The position numbers and the translations under genes are program-made. Source: Desulfonauticus sp. (GTDB lineage Bacteria; Desulfobacterota; Desulfovibrionia; Desulfovibrionales; Desulfonatronovibrionaceae). Taken from it: DNA of 64,000 bases. Below the pieces are notes generated by a model. That model saw only the letters and a program-made list of their open reading frames with translations. It searched no databases and was not told where the DNA came from. Below are positions 37,289-47,276 of this stretch, piece by piece (the stretch's first letter is position 1; every line of letters begins with the position of its first letter). Location of the stretch: assembly GCA_030950395.1 (NCBI GenBank), contig JAUZRP010000014.1, positions 62,001-126,000 on the forward strand, written 5' to 3'.

Positions 37289-38671
37289 TTAGTTCTTTAG
37301 TTTATTATCAAGACCAGCAATTTTTAGAAGACGGTAAAAATATTGTCTTTTTATCCCACACAAGTTAGCGGCTTTAGAAATATTTCCTTGGGTTTGAGAT
37401 AAGATATGTTTTAAATAATTATAATAAAACTCTTGCAAAATTTTTTTTCTAGCCTGTTTAAAGGGAAGAGACAAAATTTCTTCCAAGGAAGTCTGTTCTT
37501 TTAAGTTATTTAAGGGTTCAATATGTTCTAATTTAATGTATTTATCCTGACACAAAATTACTGCTCTTTCAACCACATTTTCCAATTCACGAACATTTCC
37601 AGGCCAATCTTGAGTTAATAGATAATTTAAAGCTTCTTTAGAAAATCCATGAATTTGTTTGTTATTAATAGCATTATATTTTTCAAGAAAATGATGAGCT
37701 AAAATAGGTATAGCATCTTTTCTTTCTCTTAAAGGTGGAAGGTGTAAATGAATCACGTTTAATCTATAATAAAGATCTTTTCTAAACTTACCTTGTTTTA
37801 CCATATCCTCTAAATTTTTATTAGTAGCAGCAACAATTCGTACATTTATCTTTTTTGATTTAGTTCCACCAACTGGTCTAAATTCTCCTTCTTGTAAAAA
37901 TCGTAATAATTTAGTTTGCATTAATTCACTTAAATCACCTACTTCATCTAAAAATAAAGTTCCTCCCTCTGCTTCTTCTATTAACCCTTTTTTATTGGTT
38001 AAAGCTCCAGAAAAAGATCCTTTCACGTGTCCAAATAATTCACTTTCTATTAAGTTTTCTGGAACAGCACTACAATTTAATGCTACGAAATTTCCTTTAC
38101 GTAAACTATGTTTATGAATTGATCGTGCTATTAATTCTTTTCCAGTACCTGTTTCTCCTGTAATTACTATACTAGCTTCACTTTTTGCCACTTGCAAGAT
38201 AGTTTTATAGATGGATTGCATAGTAGGACTTTGCCCAATAATGAAATCTGTTTCCTTTTCTTTTTTTAGCTCTTCTTTTAATATTCTATTTTCTTTTTTT
38301 AATTTTTGAATATCCATCGCTCTATGGATGGTTAACAACAGTTCTTCCTGTTGAAATGGTTTAAGCACAAAATCAAAAGCTCCCATTTTCATAGCTTCAA
38401 CAGAAGATTCCACTGTACCATAGGCAGTTATAATGATTATTCCAATTTCTGGATCTTTATTTTTTATTTGTTTCAATAGCTCTAAACCATTTATCCCAGG
38501 CATCCTCAAATCTAACAAGATTAAATCTATATATTCATTTTCTATAAATTTCATTACCTTTTCTGGTTGGGATATAATTTCAATTTCATATCTAGTTTTA
38601 GTTTCAATGATTCTCTTTAATAAATTTAACATATCTATCTCATCATCTACAGCTAAGATTTTACCTGACAT
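37289..38671 (-). CDS. NtrC-family sigma-54-dependent response regulator
   Basis: A 460-residue protein. The receiver domain has D9/D10, phospho-acceptor D54 and K104. The AAA+ domain has Walker A GETGTGKE at 172-179 and Walker B TLFLDEVGD at 238-246. The sigma-54 contact loop, normally GAFTGA, reads GSFSGA at 218-223. A Fis-type HTH (ISKAANLCGIKRQYFYRLL) ends the protein. It is translated from within the last 19 bp of the upstream kinase gene, so the two form a two-component pair. The target genes are not evident; no sigma-54 promoter (-24/-12) was seen in the window. Confidence 0.93.
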   Translation of the reverse strand: MSGKILAVDDEIDMLNLLKRIIETKTRYEIEIISQPEKVMKFIENEYIDLILLDLRMPGINGLELLKQIKNKDPEIGIIIITAYGTVESSVEAMKMGAFDFVLKPFQQEELLLTIHRAMDIQKLKKENRILKEELKKEKETDFIIGQSPTMQSIYKTILQVAKSEASIVITGETGTGKELIARSIHKHSLRKGNFVALNCSAVPENLIESELFGHVKGSFSGALTNKKGLIEEAEGGTLFLDEVGDLSELMQTKLLRFLQEGEFRPVGGTKSKKINVRIVAATNKNLEDMVKQGKFRKDLYYRLNVIHLHLPPLRERKDAIPILAHHFLEKYNAINNKQIHGFSKEALNYLLTQDWPGNVRELENVVERAVILCQDKYIKLEHIEPLNNLKEQTSLEEILSLPFKQARKKILQEFYYNYLKHILSQTQGNISKAANLCGIKRQYFYRLLKIAGLDNKLKN

Positions 38672-40698
38672 GACCCCTCCTCTTTCTTAAATGGCAACTC
38701 AATTTTAAAAATTGTTCCTTTATTTTCTTCACTTTTACAATAAATATAACCATTATGGTTATTAATTATACTGTAAGTAATAGACAATCCTAAACCTGTA
38801 CCTTTACCTTCTGGTTTAGTTGTAAAAAATGGATCAAAAATTTTTTCTAAATGTTTCTTTTTAATTCCACACCCTGTATCCTGGATTTGAATTTCTACCC
38901 ATTTGCCACTATTTATTTTTGTAGTAATAGTAAGTTTTCCACCTCCTGGCATAGCATCCATAGCATTAATAATTAAATTTAAAAATACCTGTTGAAGTTG
39001 TCTTCTATTGCCAAAAATTAAAGGGATATCATCTGTAAAATTACATTTAAATATGATATTATGCATTTTTAATGTCCGTTTTATTACGTTTATTACTTCT
39101 TTTATGATCTGATTAATATTTATTGTTTCAGTAAGTTCTCCAACAGGTCTAGCAAAATTAAGTAAATTTTGCACTATAGATTTACAATGCAAGGCATGTT
39201 TTAATATTAATTTGACATCATTATATATCTGAGTTTCACTTGAAACGTTTTCTAAAATCAACTCACTAAACCCAACTATAATTCCTAAAGGATTATTTAT
39301 TTCGTGAGCGACCCCTGCTACTAATACTCCTAAAGAGGCCATTTTTTCTGCATTACTAAGATATTTTTGCATATTTTTTTCTTTTGTCACATCACGAGCA
39401 ATACAAATTACCTCTTTAAGTTTATTATCTAAATATAAAGGCATCAATTTTGTGTTTAGACAAATGGATTTATCATTTAATTTTATAAAATGTTCTTTTA
39501 ATATACTCTGTCCAGTAGATTGTATTTCCTTTAAATATTGCAGAAAATTATCCTTTTCCCATTGCATAATTAAATAAAATTTATTATTATAAATTTGAGA
39601 AAAATCTTTTTTAAAGAAAATCAAAGTTGCTTTATTACAAGAAGTTATATTACCGTTTAAATCTATAGTTAATATTAAATCATCTGCACTTTCTATCAGT
39701 AACCTATACTTTTCTTCAGATTTTTTTAAAGCTTTAGTTTTTCTTTCTACTTCTTGTTTTAAGGTTTGATTAAAACGTCTCTCCAGAGAAAGACCCAATA
39801 TTCCCACTCCAATAAGGACAAGTACAAGGCTTCCTTGGATAATAAGTTGTTTTAAATAAAGACGTTGAATTACTGCACTCACTTCTTTTACTGGAGCACA
39901 TACGGCTATTGACCAAAAATGAGAACTATATGGAATATGAATTGGTGTGTAAGCAACAAATTTTTTTATATATCCTTTCAAATTTTTATGCCATAAAGAC
40001 GTATACTCTCCAGTCCCTTCTTTACCCCGTAACATATCTTTACGTTGAATTTCATTTATTTCTGTAAAATAAAAATAAGGTGCTTTTTTTTGTCTTGCTT
40101 TAAATATATTTTGACCAATAAAATCTTTAAAAGGATGATATATAAAATATCCATTTTCATCTATTACCCATGCATAACCTGTTTTTCCAGAACGTATTTT
40201 ATTAACATGTTTTTTTACTAGTATGTAAGGATTTACAAAAATAACTATATAACAATCTTCTAATGATTCTAAAATATAAACACCTGATTTATTAATAATT
40301 GTCTTAATATCTGAATTATTTAAGTTAAAAGAGAAAATATTAAAATTTTGTTTACTACCTATTTTATAGGTAACTTTTTTATTTTTTACAATAAACAATC
40401 CTCTTACCCCAAATTTATATATTCTATAGTAAATAGATTGCAACAATTTTTTATTTAATTGAGAAGAAAAATCTTTTAAAATAAATAATTCTTCTATTAT
40501 AGCTTTAAAACTATTTTCAATTTCACCTGCAGCTTGACGAGCCAAAATAAGTTGTTGATTATTAAATTGTTGAGCAACAATAGCCTTTAATTCCCTGACA
40601 GAATAAATACCTAAATTAAGAGCACAAAAAAGTAATAAAATGATGCAAACACCTATTGCTAGAAAAAAAGAAGAAATTCTTTTATTTTTTTGTTCCAT
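38653..40698 (-). CDS. Sensor histidine kinase with periplasmic Cache-type domain and PAS
   Basis: A 681-residue membrane kinase. Segments at about residues 10-32 and 290-308 enclose a large periplasmic sensing region with the Cache-like stretch [19 protein letters not shown] coiled linker, a PAS domain (about 328-440), HisKA with [12 protein letters not shown] near residue 460, and HATPase with [35 protein letters not shown] and GTGLGLSI follow. It phosphorylates the NtrC-type regulator whose gene overlaps by 19 bp. The ligand is unknown; Cache domains often bind amino or organic acids. Confidence 0.92.
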   Translation of the reverse strand: MEQKNKRISSFFLAIGVCIILLLFCALNLGIYSVRELKAIVAQQFNNQQLILARQAAGEIENSFKAIIEELFILKDFSSQLNKKLLQSIYYRIYKFGVRGLFIVKNKKVTYKIGSKQNFNIFSFNLNNSDIKTIINKSGVYILESLEDCYIVIFVNPYILVKKHVNKIRSGKTGYAWVIDENGYFIYHPFKDFIGQNIFKARQKKAPYFYFTEINEIQRKDMLRGKEGTGEYTSLWHKNLKGYIKKFVAYTPIHIPYSSHFWSIAVCAPVKEVSAVIQRLYLKQLIIQGSLVLVLIGVGILGLSLERRFNQTLKQEVERKTKALKKSEEKYRLLIESADDLILTIDLNGNITSCNKATLIFFKKDFSQIYNNKFYLIMQWEKDNFLQYLKEIQSTGQSILKEHFIKLNDKSICLNTKLMPLYLDNKLKEVICIARDVTKEKNMQKYLSNAEKMASLGVLVAGVAHEINNPLGIIVGFSELILENVSSETQIYNDVKLILKHALHCKSIVQNLLNFARPVGELTETININQIIKEVINVIKRTLKMHNIIFKCNFTDDIPLIFGNRRQLQQVFLNLIINAMDAMPGGGKLTITTKINSGKWVEIQIQDTGCGIKKKHLEKIFDPFFTTKPEGKGTGLGLSITYSIINNHNGYIYCKSEENKGTIFKIELPFKKEEGSCQVKS

Positions 40699-40764
40699 AA
40701 ATTAGCAACATGTAACAAAAATTTTTAAAAAGTTAGTAACTAAACAAATAGTTATTTCAAAAAT

Positions 40765-40992
40765 ATAACTATAAAAAATCTTTTTGAATAGCTAGATCAA
40801 AGTTAATCAAGAAATTTTTTCAAAAATTCAAACTAGTTAAAAATTGAAAATTCAATTAAAAAGTCCAACTGCAAAAATTATGTTAAGCAGTTATATACAC
40901 GTTTAATAAGAAAACTTTTCAATAATTTAAGCTAGTTACAATTTGACAATTTAACCAAAAACGCAAATTTTAGACTTTTGCAGTTATGTCTT
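40765..40992 (+). repeat. Tandem pair of dispersed TIR elements (truncated plus intact)
   Basis: 40765-40860 is a degenerate copy (AACTATAAAAAATC... to ...ATTCAATTAAAAA) missing its right end. 40861-40992 is one of the best copies: AACTGCAAAA at 40867-40876 and TTTTGCAGTT at 40976-40985, 119 bp edge to edge. The pair fills most of the 391-bp gap between the kinase start and the MCP end; nothing else is seen in that gap except a hairpin at 41029-41055. Confidence 0.75.
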
Positions 40993-41028
40993 AAAAATAC
41001 AAATTTTTAGTTATATTCTTTTTTATAC

Positions 41029-41055
41029 GTCCCTGTAGAAAAAATTTACAGTGAC
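41029..41055. terminator. Possible terminator downstream of the MCP gene
   Basis: GTCCCTGTA (41029-41037) and TACAGTGAC (41047-41055) pair 8 of 9 bases with a 9-nt loop. On the plus strand ATTTTTAA follows; on the minus strand, where the MCP gene ends 35 bp away, the downstream stretch is A-rich with no U-run. It may act weakly in either direction. Confidence 0.4.
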
Positions 41056-41089
41056 ATTTTTAAGCCTAAAATTGTCTATAATAGTACTA

Positions 41090-43213
41090 TCAAATTTTAA
41101 ATTTAGTAATAAGTTCCTTTAATTTTTCAGATAATGCGGATAAATTATTCGCATTTTGACGCAAAATATTTCCATTTTTATTTAATTGTTCAGAAATATT
41201 ATGAACAACAGCTATTTCTTTTTCAACTTCTTTTACGTTAATGGCAATTTCTGCCAATGTTTCATTGCCTTCTCCTATAGCCTGAGATACTTGATTTACG
41301 TTTTGGGCAATATCACGCGTAGTAATTGATTGTTCTTCTATAGCTGTAACAATGGTATTTATTATTTCATTCATTTCATTAATTATTTTTGTAACTTCTT
41401 CAATTTCTACTATGGATACATTTGTAACTTGTTGAATTCCCTCTATCTTTTGCTTTATATCCTCGGTTGCTTTTGCTGTTTGCTGAGCCAACTCTTTTAT
41501 CTCATTGGCAACTACAGCAAAACCTTTTCCTGCTTCTCCTGCCCTAGCTGCTTCTATAGTTGCATTTAAAGCTAATAAATTAGTTTGAGAGGATATACTA
41601 GCAATAGTATCCGTTACAGAGGTAATTTCTTGGGCGGCTTTATTTAATTCATTCACCCTAGAAGAAACTATTTGAGATTTCTCTACTCCGATAGAGGTAA
41701 TCTCCTTAGCTTTAGTTGTATTAGATGCTATTTCATTGATAGTAACACTCATTTCTTCTGCAGCAGAAGCTATAGTATTGGCGTTAATCGTTAATTCTTT
41801 CATGGATGCGGAAACAGAAGATATGTTATCAACACTTTCCTTTATTAATTTATTGGCAGTGTCAGAGATTTGAGTCATATTAGTTGCTGTTTTTGCCACA
41901 TCATCAGAAATTTCATTTAGTTCTAAAGAAGAATTATACACATTTTCTGTGCTTTTTTGAATATTTTGAAGCATAGTTTGGTTATTTTGAATCATTTTTT
42001 TAAATGATTCCACTACCCTACCTATCACATCATTTGCCAAATACATAAAATCAACAGGCCTATAATCTCCTTCAGCAACTCTTTCGCTTATCTCAGCAAT
42101 CTTTTCTAAAGGACCAGATATTATTTTTATGATAAAAAAAACTAAAACAATTCCCAAACATATAATTCCCAAACCAAGTCCAAGATTATTAATAATTAAT
42201 GTTTGAATAAAATGTCCTGCTAGCTCATTTTCGGTTAAACTAACACAAATATACCAGTCCCATGGCTTAAAATAACGGACGTAAGTAAATATCAAGTCAC
42301 CGTTACGTTTGTAAGTTACAATTTGTTTATCTGCAACATTTTTAAATTTATCTGATATCACAGTTAATATGCTTTTACCTATAAAATTGGGATTGGTATG
42401 TTTAATTATTGTTTTTTTATTTGCATCATAAATAAAAATAGCTCCTTTTCCTCCCAATTTAGTTCTTTCTATAAAATGTGTAAAGTTAGGGCTAAAGATT
42501 TTTACACTTGCCTGAATTACAGCGATTATTTTATTTTGTCTATTTTTAATTGGATGATATACACTTATATACCAATTTTTCCATGTTTTACCGATATGTT
42601 CTTTACAACTAAAATTTTTTCCTTCCATTATCTTCTTATAAATAGGATTATTACAATCAATATAACTCCCAATATCTTTTGAACCATCAGGATTAGTAAA
42701 AGTAGTATTAATTTTAATTAATTTATCTTTAAATACTTGATAAATAGATATTTGTGAAGTAGTAGATACTTTTTTTAATTTAGTTCCTACTTTTTTATAG
42801 ATAAATATTTTAGAATGAATAGTTTTTATAACATCATTTAATATTTTTGAATTATTATAAACAATTTCTTCTCCTAAAAGTAGAACAGGGATGTTAACTG
42901 TTTCTAAACTATTTTTTAGAGTAAGATTGATGTTACGTGTAAAATCAAGATGCCACCCCCCAACTTCACTTATTTTTTGTTCAAAAGTTGCTAAAGTATA
43001 TCTTGCTCTAAAGTGAGCTGCTTTATTTTTCATTTTAAAAACGTGATATAGACCATCTAAAGAAGATATTACACTATTTTTCCCCATTTTTGTTAAATAA
43101 AATTTAGCTTGATAGATAGAAAATAAACTTAAAGATATAATACCAGCTATTAAAATAAGAATTATACCTGTATATAATTTAGTGGTAACTTTAACTCTTT
43201 TCACATTTAACAT
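41090..43213 (-). CDS. Methyl-accepting chemotaxis protein with Cache-type sensor
   Basis: A 707-residue transmembrane chemoreceptor. Membrane segments lie near residues 12-32 and 342-362, enclosing a double-Cache-like periplasmic sensor ([53 protein letters not shown]). A HAMP domain follows ([20 protein letters not shown]), then the signalling domain with the hairpin tip [20 protein letters not shown] and [19 protein letters not shown]. It modulates CheA and the flagellar motor. No che genes are in the window. It is a stand-alone minus-strand gene next to a two-component pair. Confidence 0.93.
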   Translation of the reverse strand: MLNVKRVKVTTKLYTGIILILIAGIISLSLFSIYQAKFYLTKMGKNSVISSLDGLYHVFKMKNKAAHFRARYTLATFEQKISEVGGWHLDFTRNINLTLKNSLETVNIPVLLLGEEIVYNNSKILNDVIKTIHSKIFIYKKVGTKLKKVSTTSQISIYQVFKDKLIKINTTFTNPDGSKDIGSYIDCNNPIYKKIMEGKNFSCKEHIGKTWKNWYISVYHPIKNRQNKIIAVIQASVKIFSPNFTHFIERTKLGGKGAIFIYDANKKTIIKHTNPNFIGKSILTVISDKFKNVADKQIVTYKRNGDLIFTYVRYFKPWDWYICVSLTENELAGHFIQTLIINNLGLGLGIICLGIVLVFFIIKIISGPLEKIAEISERVAEGDYRPVDFMYLANDVIGRVVESFKKMIQNNQTMLQNIQKSTENVYNSSLELNEISDDVAKTATNMTQISDTANKLIKESVDNISSVSASMKELTINANTIASAAEEMSVTINEIASNTTKAKEITSIGVEKSQIVSSRVNELNKAAQEITSVTDTIASISSQTNLLALNATIEAARAGEAGKGFAVVANEIKELAQQTAKATEDIKQKIEGIQQVTNVSIVEIEEVTKIINEMNEIINTIVTAIEEQSITTRDIAQNVNQVSQAIGEGNETLAEIAINVKEVEKEIAVVHNISEQLNKNGNILRQNANNLSALSEKLKELITKFKI

Positions 43214-43393
43214 TTTGTTCTACCTCGTTTAATATCATTGTTAAAATTATATTTTTCTAATTTTAATCGTTTCAATTTAATGTTAGTTTTTTTATTCTAA
43301 TTTTCAATTTATAGAAATCATAGAAATAATTATTGACAATTATTAATTAAAATTATTAGCGAGTTATTAGCATTTTATATATTTTTATAAAAA

Positions 43394-43436
43394 AACAGAC
43401 ATACCTACAATTTTTTTATTTGTAAGTATGTCTGTT
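43394..43436 (-). terminator. Rho-independent terminator of the TauE operon
   Basis: AACAGACATACCTACAA (43394-43410) pairs with TTGTAAGTATGTCTGTT (43420-43436) with one mismatch in 17 and a 9-nt loop. Read on the minus strand, the stem is followed by a T-run (TTTTTTTATAAAAA). It stands 26 bp after the stop codon of the 149-aa gene. Confidence 0.85.
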
Positions 43437-43461
43437 CTCTTTAACTTACTCTTTAACTTAT

Positions 43462-43911
43462 TTAATGACGTAAACGAATAACTCCCATTGCACATAGAGT
43501 TAATATAATTGCCATTACTAAGATAAATATTAAATAAAGATAATACATTTTCCTTGATTTTTCTTCAGGAGAAACGAGCATACCTACAAAAGCTCCCCAT
43601 GTTCCAATTACTGCTGCCCAGCAACTAATTGCTACTCCTGCTAAAGCTAAACCATCACTATAAGACAATTTATTGAGAAACCAGTAACCATATTGACTTT
43701 TGTCTCCTGTAGTGGCCTTCCAAATTTGGTCTACAGTATCACCTCTTAAGAGATGAGTAAGAAAAATTTGAGGATCCATGACGTGATGAGAACCAAATAT
43801 ATACCACATAATTCCTATTGTGGCGATAGTACACCCTATAATGGCAATCCAAAAGGCAAATTCTCCATATATAATCCCAGAAATAGGTGGTTTTGGTCTT
43901 TCCTGTTTCAT
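43462..43911 (-). CDS. Small polytopic membrane protein linked to TauE/SafE permease
   Basis: A 149-residue protein with three predicted membrane segments: IAIIGCTIATIGIMWYIF (about 21-38), ALAGVAISCWAAVIGTWGAFVGML (about 88-111) and MYYLYLIFILVMAIILTLCAMGV (about 121-144). The loop between the first two holds FLTHLLRGDTVDQIWKATTG. A GGAGG site precedes the ATG. It is 54 bp downstream of the permease gene and is closed by a strong terminator, so it is the last gene of that transcript. I do not recognise a named family; a role as permease partner is inferred from position. Confidence 0.7.
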   Translation of the reverse strand: MKQERPKPPISGIIYGEFAFWIAIIGCTIATIGIMWYIFGSHHVMDPQIFLTHLLRGDTVDQIWKATTGDKSQYGYWFLNKLSYSDGLALAGVAISCWAAVIGTWGAFVGMLVSPEEKSRKMYYLYLIFILVMAIILTLCAMGVIRLRH

Positions 43912-43965
43912 AATTTCCTCCTACGAATAATTTAGTTATTTATAAAAATTATATTACATTAGAGT

Positions 43966-44970
43966 TTATATCCAATGAAGCATCTTTCCTGCTTTGAGAA
44001 GCAATCTAATGCCAGCAAAGAACATAATTACTATAATTAGCCACCTTACCCATCCTGCTTTGATTTTAAACATAATTTTCGTACCAATTATTGTTCCTAC
44101 AATTAGACCAATCATACAAGGGACAGCAAATAACGGAAACATTCCCCCCCCTTCTATATAAGGCCATATTGCAGCACTATCACCTATGCTGATTAATACT
44201 TTACTACAAGTAGCAGCAACTTTTAATGGCACAAGCATTACTAGATTAAACACAGGAACCATAGCCCAACCTGCACCCATTCCAAATAATCCGGATATTA
44301 AACCAACGCCACAAAAAAGCAGAAGACCAAGCCAGGCCTTTGTGACCTTATAATGCACTACTTTATTTAATGAATCTTCCCAATAATTCATATCTAGCGC
44401 CATTCTTTCCGTAAATCCATCAACAGTTTTTACCTCTGGCCATTCTGTCCTTCCTCCAGCAAGTATAAACACAAAACCAATTCCAATTACTATAATACCA
44501 AGAGCCCCCCTAATAAAAGCTTCACCCGTTAATCCCATGGTATTATGAATATAACCAGCCAGTAATGCTCCAATAACAGCACATACTCCATATGGAACTG
44601 CAGCTGAAAATAATAGTCTAATGTTAGTAATTCCTCTTTTTAAAAAAGGCCTCGCTGCTACAAGTGCACCAGCCATAGCCACAAATAATCCTGTAGTACG
44701 AATAATGTAGGAATCTATAGGCGTAAATCCCATCATAATAGGCGTAAATATTACGCCGCCACCTACACCTGCCAATACGGCAACAATCCCCATAATAGTA
44801 GTAACTATAAGGAGCATAATAAAAAACATTATTGGACTCATACCCACTGTATGCTGAGTCATTTTAGCAACTTGCGGATTGATTTGAGCAGCATAAAGTG
44901 TAGCAATACTTACTAGAGGAGCTAAAATAAAAAATGCAATTTTTAACCAACGTTTTTTTATCTTTTCCAT
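43966..44970 (-). CDS. TauE/SafE-family sulfur-anion permease
   Basis: A 334-residue membrane protein with about eight to nine helices and the two-repeat TauE/SafE pattern: VLAGVGGGVIFTPIMMGFTPI in the first half and ISGLFGMGAGWAMVPVFNLV in the second. The family moves sulfite, sulfoacetate or related anions, and some members have been proposed for sulfate uptake. I chose the ATG at 44970 because AAGGGGG lies about nine bases before it; the ATG at 44997 has no such site. Its location near sat suggests sulfate import or sulfite export for dissimilatory sulfate reduction (inference). Confidence 0.85.
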   Translation of the reverse strand: MEKIKKRWLKIAFFILAPLVSIATLYAAQINPQVAKMTQHTVGMSPIMFFIMLLIVTTIMGIVAVLAGVGGGVIFTPIMMGFTPIDSYIIRTTGLFVAMAGALVAARPFLKRGITNIRLLFSAAVPYGVCAVIGALLAGYIHNTMGLTGEAFIRGALGIIVIGIGFVFILAGGRTEWPEVKTVDGFTERMALDMNYWEDSLNKVVHYKVTKAWLGLLLFCGVGLISGLFGMGAGWAMVPVFNLVMLVPLKVAATCSKVLISIGDSAAIWPYIEGGGMFPLFAVPCMIGLIVGTIIGTKIMFKIKAGWVRWLIIVIMFFAGIRLLLKAGKMLHWI

Positions 44971-45057
44971 AAATTGTACCCCCTTTAATTTATACATTAT
45001 AATGTTAAATTCGAGGAACCTAAAAAAATTTAGGTCCCTCTTTTAAAGGATTTAAAG

Positions 45058-45190
45058 GATTTATCTGTAAAAAATTCTTTGGACAGATAAATTTAGGCTA
45101 ATAAAAAATACTCTTTTAAATAATTCAAATTGATTACAGTTTGGCATCTTAATTAAAAACACAAAATTCTAGTTTTTGCAGCCGCATCTT
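45058..45190 (+). repeat. Dispersed TIR element, decayed left end
   Basis: GATTTATCTGTAAAAAATTC at the left, ATTACAGTTTGGCATCTTAATT in parts of the core and AGTTTTTGCAGCCGCATCTT at the right align with the family; about 121 bp between terminal repeats. It separates the 132-aa gene from the TauE-type gene. Its right end reaches to within 8 bp of the 132-aa gene's stop codon. Confidence 0.6.
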
Positions 45191-45198
45191 AAATTATG

Positions 45199-45597
45199 TT
45201 ACTCACCCTGATAAGGATGCTTTTGTAGTTCTTCTATGTCAGAAATATCTATATCAGGTGGTGGCAAACAAGAGGACTCCTTTGCTGCTGCTTCTTTTAT
45301 TTCTTCTATTTTAGAGAAAACGTTTTCAAAAATCTCTGCACCTATTGATTTTTGTGCAGCTATTTCTTCAAATATTGCTCTTGTAAATGCTATGGGCACA
45401 TCGGTAATTGCTCCTCTAGAGTCAATTCTAGCCGAAGTAAACGTTTCCATTATCTTTTTTTCAGCATCTTCTGGCACCTCTACATTTATTGCTTTTAATG
45501 CTCCACCAAATAAATTGGACACTTTTTCTTCTATTTCAGTACCTTTGATCGCACTGAATCTTTTATCATCCAGCAAAATTACTAAAAAATGAGCCAT
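45199..45597 (-). CDS. Unknown 132-residue protein directly downstream of sat
   Basis: A soluble acidic protein that I cannot assign to a family. It begins MAHFLVILLDDKRFSAIKGTE, has a likely alpha/beta body (NLFGGALKAINVEVPEDAEKK, then a RIDSRGAITDVPIAFTRAIFE segment) and a helix rich in E and A, and ends in PPPDIDISDIEELQKHPYQGE. A GGAGG site precedes the ATG. It lies 30 bp after sat, so it is almost surely in the same transcript. Position suggests a role in sulfate activation or its electron supply, but nothing in the sequence proves it. No cofactor motif or membrane segment is visible. Confidence 0.75.
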   Translation of the reverse strand: MAHFLVILLDDKRFSAIKGTEIEEKVSNLFGGALKAINVEVPEDAEKKIMETFTSARIDSRGAITDVPIAFTRAIFEEIAAQKSIGAEIFENVFSKIEEIKEAAAKESSCLPPPDIDISDIEELQKHPYQGE

Positions 45598-45627
45598 TTT
45601 TTATCCTCCTTATTCTGGTTAATTTTT

Positions 45628-46995
45628 TTAAATTTCCATATCAGGCAATTCTATCTCCAATTTCTCTTCTTTTTCCTGCACATAATGTTCATTACAGAAA
45701 GGATATTCAAATTTATTCCACCATTTTACAATCACCTTATAAACCTCAGGCCTAAAAATTACTTTTGGAGGAAATACTCCTTCAGCCACCATGCCTCGAA
45801 CAAAACTACCACTGAATTTTTGCTTTTCTTTGGTATGATTACAGCAACCGCTATAAGCTATTTCATTACAATGTGGGCAATACCAAAATTCTGCCATATT
45901 CTGCGCTTTAATTTGAAGACCATAAGGAACCTCATTAACCGATTTAGGAAAGCCAAAACTAGGTATGCCTTTGCTCCACAAGATTTGAGTAGCATACATA
46001 TCATAATATTCACCTACTGCTGCATGGTCCCTACCAAACATGTGGTGAGTACAACCCATGTTTTGGCGAATTATTCCGTGTAATAGAGATTCTATAGGAT
46101 TACCGTATCTCATATCCCACAAACAAATAGTTACTAAATGTCTTTCTGGTTTAATGTAACCTGCCAAATGTACCATTTCATGTCCTTCTACAATAGCTTC
46201 ATCTGGATAATCTCCTCTTCTTTTCACCCCGATAATAGCATTTACCTGAATACCATGACATGGCTCTATGTCTCCAGTATAAGCAGCATTTTTCATTAAC
46301 ATCTCATGCCCTACGTGAGGTACGTTTCTAGTTTGATGGTTTATTACAGTTCTCCACCCTCTTTTGACATGCTCTTCCCTAGCTTTTCTTGGCGGATACC
46401 AAAATCTATCAAATGGTGGTCTTAATTTAGGCTCATTTATAATAGTATATTTTCCAGCCAAGATTACTGGATTCATGCTTCGATAAATCACCCAACCAGG
46501 ATGTTTTTTGTCAAATGCTTGCTGAACGACCTCAGGATTATCTTCTGGAGTACCAAAAGTCCTAGTGGCCACGTCTGCAGGATCGATTCTGTAAATTTCT
46601 TCAACATCAATAATGGCAAAAGGTTTACCTTTTAATCTTAAAAGTACCCTGTCACCTAATTCTACCCCTAAAGAGGCATAATCTTCTTCACTAATATCAA
46701 AAAGCATAGGATATGGAAAAACCCATTCATTTAATAACCTTCTTTCCTTTAAAACTCTCTCTAACTCAGCCTTGGTCATAGAACCTTCTACTGGAGAAAA
46801 AAAACCATAACAAATTGACATTATCTCCCGATAAACGTTTCTAACAGGCACTCCTGTTTCATAGTGAAGAGTAGGCTTAATATCGTAAACAGCTTTGGCC
46901 ATCTTGGCCATTTTTTTACCTAACTCTGGATCACGTACCACTCTTTCCACTAACCTTCCTCCATGAGGCAAAGGCTTTTCAATAAATACTCCCAT
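45628..46995 (-). CDS. sat: ATP sulfurylase (sulfate adenylyltransferase), dissimilatory type
   Basis: A 455-residue enzyme that activates sulfate with ATP to APS, the first step of sulfate respiration. Catalytic motifs are HQTRNVPHVGHEML (the QTRN and HxxH elements) and MFGRDHAAVGEYYD. A metal-binding cluster CPHCNEIAYSGCCNH lies in the C-terminal part, as in homodimeric bacterial and archaeal sulfurylases; no APS-kinase domain follows. AAGGAGG stands just before the ATG. The downstream 132-aa gene and, after a repeat, a TauE/SafE permease form a sulfur block. aprAB and dsr genes are outside the window. Confidence 0.95.
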   Translation of the reverse strand: MGVFIEKPLPHGGRLVERVVRDPELGKKMAKMAKAVYDIKPTLHYETGVPVRNVYREIMSICYGFFSPVEGSMTKAELERVLKERRLLNEWVFPYPMLFDISEEDYASLGVELGDRVLLRLKGKPFAIIDVEEIYRIDPADVATRTFGTPEDNPEVVQQAFDKKHPGWVIYRSMNPVILAGKYTIINEPKLRPPFDRFWYPPRKAREEHVKRGWRTVINHQTRNVPHVGHEMLMKNAAYTGDIEPCHGIQVNAIIGVKRRGDYPDEAIVEGHEMVHLAGYIKPERHLVTICLWDMRYGNPIESLLHGIIRQNMGCTHHMFGRDHAAVGEYYDMYATQILWSKGIPSFGFPKSVNEVPYGLQIKAQNMAEFWYCPHCNEIAYSGCCNHTKEKQKFSGSFVRGMVAEGVFPPKVIFRPEVYKVIVKWWNKFEYPFCNEHYVQEKEEKLEIELPDMEI

Positions 46996-47173
46996 TAGAC
47001 ACCTCCTTCTTCAGGTTTAAATTTAATAACTTTTTCTTAAAGAAAAGATGGGCAATATGTATGCCAACCTAAAAAATAGCTAGGCTCTAAGAAAATCAAA
47101 ATATTAACCCAATAAAAGTGTAACCTATTAAGATACAATTTGTATTTTTTTAGGGGACAGTTTTTTTAGATTT

Positions 47174-47230
47174 AAGGATATATCTGCAAAAAATTTTTTT
47201 AAACCGCTCAATTCGAATTGATATAATATA
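47174..47230 (+). repeat. Left-half fragment of the dispersed TIR element
   Basis: GGATATATCTGCAAAAAATT resembles the left end of the family and the copy at 45058; the similarity fades after about 55 bp and no right terminus follows. Confidence 0.4.
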
Positions 47231-47276
47231 CTGCCCTCCTGAGCACTGGACAGGTAGCCTATAAATAATCACCTAT

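Noticed and set aside
45236-45592. Open frame on the plus strand opposite the 132-aa gene
   Set aside because: It has no ribosome-binding site, its translation is low-complexity serine/isoleucine-rich, and the minus-strand gene has a strong site and operon position.
46996-47170. Rex or HcpR operator in front of sat
   Set aside because: The only clear palindrome (ATACAA-T-TTGTAT, 47133-47145) does not match the known consensus well and is about 140 bp from the start, so no regulator was named.
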